DNA of 64,000 nt from Toxoplasma gondii ME49 (Eukaryota; Apicomplexa; Conoidasida; Eucoccidiorida; Sarcocystidae): positions 627,458 through 691,457 of the forward strand of contig NC_031476.1 in assembly GCF_000006565.2 (NCBI RefSeq), written 5' to 3'. Each line of letters starts with the position of its first letter. The first letter of the stretch is position 1. A model generated the notes under the pieces. The model was not told where the DNA came from. It worked only from the letters and a program-made list of their open reading frames with translations, and did not search any database. Below are positions 11,650-23,597 of the stretch, one piece after another. The translations under genes were made by a program, and so were the position numbers.

Positions 11650-12900
11650 TAAAGCCACGCGCGCATATATAGTTGTATATGCATGTATATATGCTAATGT
11701 TTAGATGAATTAGTAGTAGTAGCGTAGGGATATGAATAGCCTTGGATGCACAAACAGCATTTGAAAGTGCGGAGCTTGAATATTTGGGATGAGTAGGGAT
11801 TTGATTATCCAGAGTGGTCTGCGTTCTCGATGACGCGCTCTTTCTTCTTAAGTGTCTCTAAGTGCGATGTGTGTCTCGTGAGTTGGATCAGAACTGGGAA
11901 CTGAATTTTTAGATGCGCCTGTCTTCAGGTGCGACAAAGAAACCATGAGAAAAAGGGGGGCTGCAGCTGGAAGGGGCAAATGCCTTCTCTCTCAAGCTCG
12001 CGTTCAAATGAACTCTGGAGCCCTCTGCAGCGATGAACGGGAGCGGCGACAGAGAGAAAAATTTGAGAGCAACGTAACGTTGGCCACCAGAGGTGAACGA
12101 ACAAATCCTTAAAACGCGCATGTTTACACGGGCATCTCCAGAATATCGTTGCATGCAAACAAAGATGTGTCTACACGCACGTATACCTTTCGCTTGTTCG
12201 CAGGTATCCATCAATCGACGAAGACGAGTTCCGATTCTTTGGTGTGTTTATCCCTACCCGCACGGGGCCTCTATTCACGCTCGTACTGCAGATGCGTCGT
12301 TTGTCCCGTTGCGGAATCTAAACGACTGTTCTTCGCGGGCGATTTAATGGGTGTAAAACGCGACGATAAACGCCAAAAAAACGAATCTCGACGACGTCGC
12401 TCTTCTCCAGATCTCGTCGTCTTTGCTATTCAAATATCATTAAATGCAAACAACAGAGCTATCCATCGATTTTGTGTCCACACTCAAAAACATGTGACGG
12501 GGTGCTCGCGACGTTATCCTTTTTCAGGTCTATGTACACATATACCTAGGTAGTATCTTCTAGTTCTATGGACGTCTATATCTGTATTCGTCTGGACATG
12601 TGTGCTGTTCAGTCTCAAGCTAGAAGGGGTACTTTTGTGCGACAGCGAAAACGGCATGTCCACTTTCCCCAGAGGGTCTCTCCATTTCTCGCTGTTTCCG
12701 GCGAGGCCGGAGACTCCACAGCCGTTCTCTGTGTCTCCCCTCCTTTTGCCCATCGTTCGTTCGACAAAAGAAAACGCGATTCCGTCCTTTCATGCTCCCT
12801 CTCTTCAATGTCAAACCACCTCCGGATCAGTCACGATTTTTCTGTCCGTTGTTTATTCCTGTCGATTATCTAGGTGAAGCTTGACGTCTCCTTCAGGTCC
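9995..12900. other. Intergenic stretch after the VPS9 gene, no resolvable gene
   Basis: The stretch probably begins with the VPS9 3' UTR. It holds a short (AT)n tract near 10114-10132 and a long one at 11597-11646. Frames of 60-160 codons occur on both strands, but none has recognisable motifs, and several run straight into the microsatellite. Confidence 0.5.
11597..11646. repeat. (AT)n microsatellite, about 50 bp
   Basis: An uninterrupted run of alternating A and T, flanked by further AT-rich steps up to about 11700. Shorter tracts of the same kind lie near 10114-10132, 13386-13398 and 55057-55074. Confidence 0.95.
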
Positions 12901-13194
12901 ATGCTAGTCGCTTGTGCTGCGTGTCTGGCGTTTCTCTCCAGCCTTCTCGGCTTCTCACGGAAACGGCGCTGCATGCGGAGCCTGAGCACGTCGTCGAGAT
13001 TCGAGAAAACTCTCGACAGCAGGATGCCGAACGCACTTCGGGATGTGGAGAAAACTCGCTTGGACGGCTTCAACGCCAACTCTGGAACGGCGCAAGAAAA
13101 CACAACCGCCCACACCCAGGGTCGAAGACTGCGGAGTCAGAACGCAGACCAGCATCCCGCAGCTGAGAACGCTAACAACTTCGTTCCTACGTAG
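12901..13194 (+). CDS. Possible small secreted protein, 97 aa
   Basis: This short frame begins with an ATG right after a CAG that could be a splice acceptor. It opens with the hydrophobic segment MLVACAACLAFLSSLLGF followed by a basic SRKRR, a plausible signal peptide or signal anchor. The rest is polar. An RRL triplet at about residue 76 resembles the core of the TEXEL motif cleaved by the Golgi protease ASP5, but RRL can occur by chance. There is no recognised domain. It lies between two convergent genes, where 3' UTRs are expected, so it may not be a gene. Confidence 0.22.
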   Translation: MLVACAACLAFLSSLLGFSRKRRCMRSLSTSSRFEKTLDSRMPNALRDVEKTRLDGFNANSGTAQENTTAHTQGRRLRSQNADQHPAAENANNFVPT

Positions 13195-13591
13195 AGCCTT
13201 GTGGCGAGCATGCATGACACCTATATATACATACATATGTAAACCGTTCATGGTGACAAACTCAGCGAGTTCCCAGGAATTCGCCGAGCACGCAAAGGAC
13301 GGTCGACAACACCTGTCAGTGTGATAGTCACTTATCTACCTCTCTTCCTACAGACGTCCAATACAAGTGCATTCACATGCATAAATATATATATATATGA
13401 GCATTTATAATGCATACTGCATGCTTGTGCAGTTATTGCAAACCTAGAGTACTTTCGAGGAGAGAGCACCGATGTAGATGGACGTGCATGCAATTATTTA
13501 TGTACAGACATGAGACTGGAGACTGTCCGTTTCCTACGGGGCACACAGAGTTGCATTCGAGAGCATGGCCCTTTGGAGCTTTCGACTCTGC

Positions 13592-16500
13592 CTACCGAGC
13601 GACAAGCTTGGCGAGAGCAGCTGACATCCAGGCAGGAAGGGAAGGAAAGTCTTCGCCGCAGAGACGCCTCAGGTGCTGGCAGGTGACGCAGGCAATTCGA
13701 AGCGCGGCGTCTGCGGCTTCGCGACGGACGAAGAAACGCAGCAACTCGTTGCTTGCCTTCGAATCAGGACGAGAAAAGGGAGTTGACAGACAAGCTTTTG
13801 AAAGGAAAGGAGGCAGAATCGAAACACGCGGGGTCAGACAAGAACAAGGAAGGGAGGAAGAAAACGAAGACAGAAAGACAACCAATGAAAAGGAGCACAT
13901 GCTACATCGCGGCCTTCTCTGATTCTTTGAGGCGAATCATAGGCGAGTGTGGAGAGACGACATGCATGCAGTGACCAGCAGACGGGAGATGCCTCGCATT
14001 TCTTTCACTGGCGAGTCAAACCGCCGTCTGTCGCCCCTGTTGCATCTTACGGAAACATGAAAAATATCGAGCCTGAGTCTTTCATCTCGCAAACAACAGG
14101 CATCTTTAAGTCCATGTACACAGAGGTCCACGAATAAACAACAGTTGATGGAGACGCCTTCTCCGATGTCTACTAGTTTACTGGCATAGATGCACGCATA
14201 GGTACAAGGAGATAGGCAGCGATACCCGGGAGGCAGGCAGATATACAAAGGGATACGGAGGTACACGGAGAGGTAGAGACCAAGAGAGAGACGGCAGTGC
14301 ATCTTCCGGGAGACTGTGGAGAGAGGAAGAAGAGCGAGATCCACTTTTCTCTTCGCTCGACGGAGAGGTGTGTCTTCTGAATTCCAGCAGTTGATCGAGA
14401 GATCCAAAAGTAAGCGAAACTTTTCTCACCTTGCAAGACAGTCCCAGCCGCAACGCCAAGCCATAGGAGAGGCACATGCCATGCCAATTACCCACGCGAC
14501 AACACAGAGAGCCCCTGTATGAAGCAGTCGCATAATTTGATGCAAACCGTCATCTCGGATTTCTCTACTTCGAATGTTTCGTCCACACAAACATCGAGGT
14601 GACCGGACGTATGTGTGAATTTTCGCCATCGTTTTTTGATAGACTAGACACGTCCCCGCTGTGTTCTGCATGCGCTTGACTGCAGCCTCTGAAGAGTCTC
14701 TGCCTGAAAAAAAGGGTGCTGTGTATCCAGTTCTGCTCTTGGGTCTCCTCCTATTCCTTGACCTGATCCCGCGCATGAGCTTGTTTTTCGTTCTCCATCA
14801 GTCTCTTCCCAGATGGTAGACACGTGAGCAAACCGAACCTATGTGGAGAAGTGAGCGTGAGCAATTGATTGCGTTCAGTTTCTATTTGCCTTCCATGCAT
14901 GCGTTTTGCTTCATGGTCTCTTGCAAGAACCTCTCGCCAGTTGCCTCCACAGTAACTTCGACGTTGCGTCCTCTTTCCGTTCAACATTTAGGGTAGACAG
15001 AGACGAAAGCAACCAACCTCTCTAGTTGTCTCTTTAACTGTCTCTTTTACATTTCTTTCCTCTACTTTATGTCGCCTCACCTTGCAACTAAGAAGGCCCC
15101 CGCCTTCTCTACAAGACTCTGGCTGTTGGCGTCAGACGCGAATAACTCGGAGAGAAGAAGAAGCTCTTCTTCTTGTCCCTGCAGCTCCGCGCACAGCTGC
15201 GTGTCGCTCTCGAGTGCCTGCGGAATCGCTCACGACGCATGCAGTGGGGGGAAAAGTGAGAAGGGAGAGGTGAAGAAGATGGAGAAACAGCCGAAAAAGA
15301 CGGAAAGGGAAGGCGAGCAAACGAGGAAGAACGAAAGAAAGAGAGATCAAGTCGTCCTCCTCTCGCGCGTTGCACATGTGATTCGGACTTATCTACTGGC
15401 GAGGCAATGAAGATCCGACAAATATGAATTCGAAGCAGGGAAGCATACAGTGAAAGTGCCGGCGCGCACGGAGCGTTGTTTCCCTTTTCTTCCTCTTGAA
15501 CTTCTCCAAAACTCACTCGCATGACTTTCTCCAGCATCTTCGACTGAGGTCTCAAAAGAGATTCCGGAAGCAGCGGCGCCTGTGCGTCGAGCCACGACCG
15601 TAGTTCATTCACTTTCTCTTCCGCTTCGTCTTCTCTTTCCTTCGCTGTTCTCTTCGCTATCTCCTGTCTGCGTCCACGGCACCGGTGAGAAGCAGCTCGG
15701 ACCCGCTCTCTGCCTTCTCGTTTCTCTTCGCCTTTCGCCACCACGAGCTGGTCTTCCGCCACAGGAAACGAAGATGAGAGAGAGGAAGAGGAGGAAGAAG
15801 CTCGGCCAACGGCGGGGAAATTTCGAAAAGTCATTTCGTCGCCTCCTAGAAACTCGGAACTCGTAGAGGGAGGCACCAGATGGCCACGGTCATTGCGTCT
15901 TTCAGGTAGATCAAACAGGGGGGTCGGGGAAGAGAAAGATGAAGATGAAGTACGCCGACTTCCAGTCCTCAGCGGGCTCGGCAAAGCTTCAGTCGTTGTT
16001 TCAGATGAAGCAGATATGGACGGCACGACGTCACCATCGTCTGAAGCTCGAGGTGCCCCTTTACCGGATTCCTCCTCGCCTGCGTTACAAGACGCATCGA
16101 GGTGAGTCGACGGTTCCTCTCGCAACTCTTCTCTTCTCTCTTCCTTTATTCCTCCACTTTCTTCTTCATCAGAGATCCCACTGCCGACTCTTACCTCTTC
16201 CTCTGCCTTCCTTTCGCCATCTCCCTCTCCACCTCGTTCTCGGTCCCCTCTCTCTCCTTCTCCATCCCTTGCTCCCTCTCCCCTCGCCTTCTCTCTCGCT
16301 TGTTCTCCCTCTCCGGCTTCGCGGGAGTCGAGGGTGGACAGAGGAACAGGCGCCGGCGTCAGAGCCCACCTGAGGTGGGGAGGCAGAGGCCGTGGAGGAG
16401 AGAAGAGACGCGAGGAGAGAACGAGAAGAAGGTCCTGAGAAATGGCGCGCTGAATTTTTGACAGCAGCCTGAAGGTTTTCCGTTCAAAGTAGTCCAGCCG

Positions 16501-19500
16501 GCCGCCCTTCGAGGAGTTGAGGCACACGTTCAGCCTGTCAAGAGAAGACAGGAAGGTGCTCGCGGGAACAGTCGTGGGGGGCCCAGAGACGGGCCGGTGG
16601 TTAGCTGACCCAGACGCATGCGGTTGGATGCCCAGCACGGTGTCTTGGCTGGTCTGAGCTCGAGGCTGGTCTCCCGTCCCTACGCAGGAGTCTGCGTTCT
16701 TCGCGACGCGCCGCGAGGGAACATGAGAGGCCGGAGGCCGTGCAGAGGAAGACGCACACGAAGAGTAAGGCGCATTTGTGGGCAGACAATGACCGTCGGT
16801 TTCCTCTCTTGGGTGCCTCAGCTGCGTCGGAATAGCATCTGCTCCGCGATAACCGTCGCATGCATACGCAGAATCACGGCGACCAAAGTTGGGAAACGAT
16901 GGAGGCCGCCCGTCCCTCATTGGAGAAGCAGACACAGCCTCAGCATCGTTCCCTTTCTCTCCCTCCCAAGGGCAAGTCGACGCATCACGATGTCCTCGAG
17001 TCTCTCTTTTCCTGTCCCCGTCGTCCCCCGCCGCGTTTCCTTGCATGCAAACGTTACCTTCGGAAACAGACTGCGCTGTCGACACCCCCGCTTCCTTCTC
17101 TTGTCTGTTTGCTCCCCACTGACCTCCGTCTCCGCAACACTGCCCAGCACCGCTTCTGCCCTCGTCTGCCGGATCCAAGCCTCCACAGGCGTTTCTGCAG
17201 CGGCCTCCAGAACAGTCCGGCGACAGGCTGCATTGCCTAGGCCTCACCCCAGGCAAAAAGTCCGAACGGGGATCCCTGCGCTGTCCCTCGTCTCCTGTGC
17301 CGCAGTGCCTCCTCTCCTCTCCGTCCTCTGCGTGCCTGTGGCCCGACCAGAGAAACGCGAGGGCGGAGACGTACCCGCCAGGGCCACTGTCTCCGAGGGC
17401 CGCCTGAGAGGCGCCGTCCCCGTCTTCGTCGCACTCTTGGAGCTGCTGGTGCAGAGAGGCCGCTGTGCCCTGGCCGCAGGCGCCCGCACCCACCCAAGGA
17501 ATCACCCAGAAGTCGTCGTCGTAGGGCGGGAGAAGAAGATGCGAGAAACAGCCGGAGCGCTGCTGCGGCGGCTCCGTCGTTTCGCACTGGTGGACGTCGG
17601 GAGGCAGGCCCTTCGTGTACAGAGGCAGCGACAGCGGAACGTAGGGCGCAGCGTTCAGGACGAGAAGCGCGCGTGCGTAGTCTCGAGAGAAGGCCAACGC
17701 AGTCGCCAGAGTCATCCAGAACGGAAACAAAGTCGGAGACAACGTCACTGCATGCTCTGCTGCACGAACTGCCAGGTGACCCCACCTGGCCCGAGCGCCT
17801 GTCTCCAGCCTCGCGGGAACGCGCGGAAAGGAACAAGAAGAAGCAGAACGAGGAGAAGAACAACAAGAACAAGAAGAACAAGAACAAGGAGAAGAACAAG
17901 AGGAAGAAGAATTAGGGCGAGAAGAGATGGAGAAGTGATAGGGAGAATCTGAAGACGTTGGAAGTTCGGGGACGTTCTGTGTCCAGCTGAGTTGGTGACG
18001 TCGCATGTGTGTAGACTGAGATTCGACATGTTCTCTTCCTCTTCTCGATGCGGTTCCCTCGCCTCCTTCAGGCCTTATCTCGAAGCGTCGCTCGTCACAG
18101 ACCTCCCTGCTTGGACCACTGCCTTCTTTCCGTTCTTCTTCTTCTCCTTTTTTGATCAGAACTTCCGCCTGGTATCGCAGGAAGCAGGCCTCCTCAGGAA
18201 AAGACCGCAAACTGCGAATCGCGATGGTGAGCGCGAGGTGCAGCATTTTTCTCTTGCTGTAGGCGCGTGCGACGTGAAGGTGGACAAGGGGTGAAAGCGC
18301 ATGCAAGGAGGAAAGCGTCTCGACGATCTTGGGTAGCGAAAAGGTCCGGAGCACGTGGTGCGCGAGCACTTCGCACAGCGCGTTCGTCCCCTGGCCGATA
18401 GAAGGCAGCAAGCCGAGGTCGTCTCCGGACGCAAAGAAGCGGCTAGCCAGCTCCACGAATTCGCGACTTCTCCCCGGCTTATCGAACAGAGGAAGAACCA
18501 CCAGACAGCGACACGGATGAATCCGGGGCGGCACTTCCGCCCGGAGCATTGAAGACAGCAAGGCTGTCTCCCATACATTCTGGGGCAAGTCCCGAATATC
18601 CCGCGCAAGCTTTCGACGCGAAAAAACGGAAGCCCGCTGGTGCGAGGCCGAGTCTGAAGGAGACGAGGGCGGAAGCGAAGAAGTTGCAGCCGTCGAGGCT
18701 GAGGCCCCGCAAAGGCGTGGATGCCCTGGGGGGGAAACTTGATGTGAGAGAACAGACGAAGGATGCAGAGACGAAGCAGGGAAAGCGTAGCAGAAGACTG
18801 CGCCGGAGGCGCCAGGTCCGGGCGAGGCTCCAGAAGCAGACGGGCAAGCCGAGAGAAAACGCGGCTTCACCCCCGGAGTACATGGCAGGCGAACTTCCAC
18901 GCGAAGGTCGACCTGGTGGAAAACGTCGAATGTGCAGTAGATGCCGCCGAGAATTTGCCACTTGCGGCCGAACCAGCTGAGGAAAAGGAGAAGCGAGGAA
19001 GACAGGAAACCGATATTGGCAATCGGATTGGAGGAATCGCGCCTACGAAAACTGCACGAAAAGCTGCACCCCCGGCGACTCAGGGCATCGCGTCCAAACT
19101 CGCCGCTGGCCTGGTTCCCCACAAAACGCGTCTGTCTAGACGAGCCCAAGAAAAAACTTTCGAATTCACGTCGTCTTCAGCCAAAAAAAAACGAACGAAG
19201 AGACAACAGTGCACCGTTGACTGGCATTTCAGGACACTCCCAGGGACCACAGACGAAACATGTGTGGTGAGGTTGAGCAAAAACTTTCGAATGAATCACT
19301 CTATTCCAACGCCCCCTTGTGACACACCTACCTTGTCTCTGTTTCCTGCTTCGCCACTTGACCGTAGATGTAAGCCGCCAAGGCGGCGGGCTGAGACGTT
19401 TCAAGGCCGATGACATAGCTACACAGATACAGGGAAGACAACACGAAAGCGCCTTATTCATCTCTGATTCCCTTATAGTTCCCTCTGTTGTGTCTTGATC

Positions 19501-20260
19501 TCTGCTCTTGCTTATTCTCTCTGCCGTCTTTTGTTCCCTCTGTTCTCCTTCTAACTGTGCATGTCTGGAAAACCCCCTCGAAACTCCTGTCCTCAGTCGT
19601 CATTTCTCGCTTTCCACTCTCTCCCTCTGTTCAACTTGTCCGCGTCCCCAGAGCTGCCTGCCTCGATTGTCGTGCCTTGACTTTTTGCTCCGTTATCCTT
19701 CGTCTCAGCGACCTGCCTTTCTCTCTCGATGGGAGGACGACGCCTCCTCCATGTCCTTTGCGGAACGGATGCGAAAAACAAATCAGAGCGGGCAGTGCGA
19801 ATCGAAAATCAAAACCTCGCTGCTTCCCTTCCACCGGGTGTTCGGCGTCTCTTTTCGTCCGCAGTCAATCTCGAGTGCGAAGAAGAGGTCAGAGTGAAAA
19901 GGCGATAAAGGTGAGCGAACCTGAAGAGACACAGAGACTCTTCAGGAGCACTTACTGGCAAAAAAGCGCCGCCGCACGCGTGAAGGATGTTTCATCGTAG
20001 GAAGTCGACCCGAAAAACGTCGCGAGACTCCTGTCTTTCTGGACTTTTTCCAAACAACACAGATCGGGAGGCCCTAAGCCGTCGAATTCTCCTGCGCATA
20101 GAAACGCGGCCGCAACAAGAAACGAGAATCCTCGAGATGAGGAAGCAGAGCATATTCGCACGCTGTGGAGGAGCAGGAGACAGACGCGGTGCGTGGACGC
20201 GTCTGCACAACGAAGGTCGGAGAAGCAGAAACAGCGAAATTCTGAGAAAATAGAGTGCAT
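13592..20260 (-). CDS. ChAPs-family (exomer, Chs5/Arf1-binding) protein, multi-exon
   Basis: Homologue of the yeast Bch1/Bud7/Chs6 family, Arf1-linked cargo adaptors at the trans-Golgi network built from TPR-like repeats. Exons read on the minus strand: one ending at 19956 that holds LGPPDLCCLEK; 19418-19332 (HYVIGLETSQPAALAAYIYG); 18976-15517, a very long exon; 15217-15081; and a terminal exon of about 13753-13592 ending in a stop. The first three junctions and the 15517/15217 junction are GT-AG with matching phase. The family signature is the series GPPDLCxL, HYVxGxxTSxPAALAAYIY, GGIYCTFDVFHQVDLRVEV and ARALLVLNAAP. In the long exon the repeat part (roughly its first 550 codons) gives way to several hundred residues rich in Glu, Arg, Ser and Gly, far longer than in fungal members. 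The exons between 15081 and about 13753 are not resolved, and the initiator ATG (20260 proposed) is uncertain. Confidence 0.75.
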
Positions 20261-22637
20261 GCACAGCAGAGAGAGGCCATGGTAGCGGAAAAAGAGTTGT
20301 CGTCAAAAGGGTGACACACCGCAAGACAGACCACAGGGAAGAAGAGGTGCAGACTCCGTACAGCGGAGGATCGGGACAAGCCACAAATAGGTACCGGGCC
20401 ATCGACCGACCCCAGCACCAGCGACAAAGTGCTAGCTCGCCCTCATCAATTGATCAGTCACACTGCCAAGGGGAAAACATAGAGAGTCGGCGGCGAATAT
20501 TGAGCTCAGCAGCAACGCAGACAAGACGGGAGAGAAGTAGAAATGAAGAAGGAAAGCTGTGAATCGCGCGAAGAGCCTGTCCAGAGATTCGACTGGGAAT
20601 GTGTGTTGCTCGGTGAGAAACGAAAACGACGAAGAGCTTTCGAAGTCAGTGACTACGCCAGACAGCAGACACTCTGAGAGTCACTGAAGGGGTGCGCTAT
20701 GTGGGTTTTGACGTCTTCGATCCCGAGACGGAGCAGTCGCCTCTCAATTCAAGTGGAGAGAGATAAAGCGGGGGAAAACGTCAAGGTCATGTGACGGATC
20801 GTAGTCAGGCCTTGATTCCGCTGTCTGACGATGAAAAGAAGTCGAGAACGGAGTAAAATCGCGAAAAAGCGAAGGCACACGAACTGTCCCACAGGGCAGA
20901 GGCGGTTGAAGCGCGCGGCTCAGGGAGTCCAGTCCCGCATGTCAGCAGAAACACGAGAAGGGCAGGAAGGTAGCATACGAGGAAAAACGGAGAGACATCT
21001 GCGGAGCAGAAAGCGATGGGCGCCCCAAGAGAAGACAGAGAGATAGGATGCACAACCAAGAGAAAACAGAAACGCGACAACAACGACGGAGGACCGCGTG
21101 CGAGGAAGCGGAGAAGCGTGAAGCGGGGGCACACCAAGATGAGGGACAGAGAGCATCGTCAAGACCTGGAGAGCCACAGAAGCGCCAAGACCAGAGGAGC
21201 CCGCAAGCGGCTCACCTGCTATTAGAGTTGCATCCCGACTGGCCAACAGAGACCCATGATAATCAACGAACTCTCGGCAATCTGCGATGCAGCGCGACAT
21301 GCTGCCTTTCACCCGAGAGAGGCAGCGCCGTGCCGGTCTCCAACGCCCTTGAAGACCATGGATACGCTAGAGCAAGGTAGAGAGACGGTGAAGAACAGAG
21401 AGTGAGTAGGAAGCAGCAAAAGCCGATGAAACATAATACACGGGGAGCGGAGGAGTGACAGAATTTGTCGAAAAACGTTTCAAGGACGGAGGCAAAGGAT
21501 AATAAGCCGATGGTGCGGATCTCGTGACATCTGGTCGCAATGCTTGACGAGTCCCACGTACAAGACAGGGAAAGAAATGCTGGGGAGAGGGAAGCGACTT
21601 GACTTGGCCCATTAATTGAAACGTATAGTGTCAGAAACAGAAAGAATACGGCGAGGCAACTCAGTACTTCCACGTGAACGCAACACTGAGAGGCAAACCG
21701 TGAAAAACGCGGGCGCCGCGTAGGTGAAAAGACAACTGGGAGGAGCGACGTGGCGCCGATAGTGGAGACGACGAGACTCGGGTCCCGCCTTTGTCCTGAG
21801 TGTCGCGAATCTGCTTAAAAGAACGAAAGGATTTTTTGGAACTCTCCAAGAAACTGTAGATGCATTTTTTTAGATCGGGCGATGGCCCCGGAGCGCGTGA
21901 GGGCGGTACACTGAAGAACCAACGGAAGAACACTGGGGGTCGAAAATGTGTTTCCTTTCCGATGTTGTCTTCCCAGCTTTCCTGCAGACATGTGTACAGA
22001 ACAGCTGAGAAAAAACGACGAAAGCTCCAATTGTCTCTTCGTTCTCGAGCAGAGAAAACCCCCCGAGGCCTTCGCTTGGTCAGGGCGAAACCTCAAGGGT
22101 GCATGCAGAGTCGGCCGTGCCCAGAGTAGCCTAGTCATGCAGCCCATCAGTAGCTTAATTTGACGCAATGGCTATTTTTACATTGTGAAGAGGGTTTTCC
22201 AATCAACAAACGCCAGAGAAGCCTGTGTTCTGGAAAACCTGAACGACGGCCGTCGTTCCCCTGTCTGCTTTACCCCCTGACAGTGCGTGGTGAGCTCAAC
22301 GGCTCGATTTCTATTAAAAACTGAAAGGCTTGCAAAGACTTTTACGTCCCCTAGCTGTGCCTTTGTAAAAGGGGAGCTTCAGTGTGCGGCGATGCGCTCA
22401 GATGAACCTGCAACTCTTTCCTTCACCCTCGATAAGCAACAAATACAACTCTACGATCATGTTGTTGTTTGCTGGCAACACAGCTTCACATTTGACTGCC
22501 TGCCAAAGCTACAGGAAGAAATGTGATTACGAACGGTACTCCCCTTGATTGTCCAAAACTGTTTCGAGCTCAGAAGGCATCACTGGTATGACATCAACCT
22601 TAGATTTGTGAAAAAACAAGAGGCGTAGTAGACAGAC
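20261..22637. other. Region upstream of the ChAPs gene, no resolvable gene
   Basis: It probably contains the promoter and 5' leader of the minus-strand ChAPs gene. The proximal part (20.3-21.9 kb) is purine-rich on the plus strand, that is CT-rich in the sense of the ChAPs gene. Frames of 60-136 codons occur, but none has motifs I recognise. Confidence 0.45.
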
Positions 22638-22733
22638 CTACAGTGGTAGATGCTCTGTGTTCAAAACGGAGTTGTAGTTTTCCGGGAAATCCAGTAATTT
22701 TGTAAAAACCTGGTCTCTCGTCCGAGGTGTCAT
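22638..22733 (-). CDS. Candidate terminal exon of an unresolved minus-strand gene
   Basis: A pyrimidine-rich tract ending in GCACAG at the exon edge is followed by 31 codons (MTPRTRDQVFTKLLD and on) and a stop. This looks like a genuine 3' exon. The exons upstream of it, between about 22.85 and 23.56 kb, were not resolved. A competing plus-strand reading of 22935-23298 also gives protein-like sequence (containing VRYYGPDSS), but it needs a 43-bp intron. Only one of the two can be right over most of this stretch. Confidence 0.3.
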   Translation of the reverse strand: MTPRTRDQVFTKLLDFPENYNSVLNTEHLPL

Positions 22734-23597
22734 CTGTGCAAGAAGGGAGGGAAAGAAAAAGGCAAGGGCTATTCTACTGTCTCCAGAGAGTGTTTGGAGT
22801 TGGAGGACAGGAAAAGAACCTGGCGCCAGTCTCAAGTACAGCAGTGTGGGCTAGGTCGCTCGCTATAGTGTGCGGGCGGGCAAACAACATAAAATGTGCA
22901 TCTTCTGGTCAACAATAGACTCTGTTTTCGGCAGGTACCATCCACACTAGGCGTGAACGACGCGCCGAGTAACCACAGAGGTGAGCGATATGTCATGACC
23001 ATTACCCATATGGGTGTTAGCTTAAAGCACAAGGTGCGCTACTACGGACCTGATTCGAGCAACACGGGCACAAAAGGAATGAAATCATCGGTGTGTACGT
23101 GATGTTCCTTCCAGTACTAACGTCTTTCGTTAGGTCGACAACGCCGCTGCCATTGTGGAGACATTCATCAGCAGCTGCCGCAGTTACAGGAGATTCCCAA
23201 CAAGTATGTCGCTTGCACAGATTCTTTCAGTCACCGGGACGCGCGGGTATCCCCGCTTTGCCCCTCCAACCGTGACAATTTGCACAAAAAACGCGTAGGA
23301 TTCAGAAAAGGTGTTGCTGCTGGGAAGGACGACCTGCTTCCCACTAATTGGCGTAGTACTGCGTTGAATCAAACGCAAGGACATACTCATTGTTTGCCTG
23401 ATTCGCAAAGGAAATACGGTCACTGAAAGCACAAAACGGTGGACTTCAACGGTATGAAACGCATCCTTGACTACACGGCGTGTACCTGCGAAGGGACTGT
23501 CCGAAAGTCTGCGCCAGAACGTGCAAGTATGCATAAGCAAATAACTCGAGACGCTCAAACAAAAAAAAACGGCGATATGCTGGGAAAATGGCGTACA

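Noticed and set aside
11158..11684. ORFs of about 100-164 codons ending in or containing long Tyr-Ile runs
   Set aside because: The Tyr-Ile runs are simply the (AT)n microsatellite at 11597-11646 read as protein.
16618..17952. Plus-strand open frame of 444 codons
   Set aside because: It lies entirely antisense to the long ChAPs exon (18976-15517), whose splice phases and family motifs are good. The frame is Arg/Ser-rich, as expected for the complement of a high-GC coding exon.
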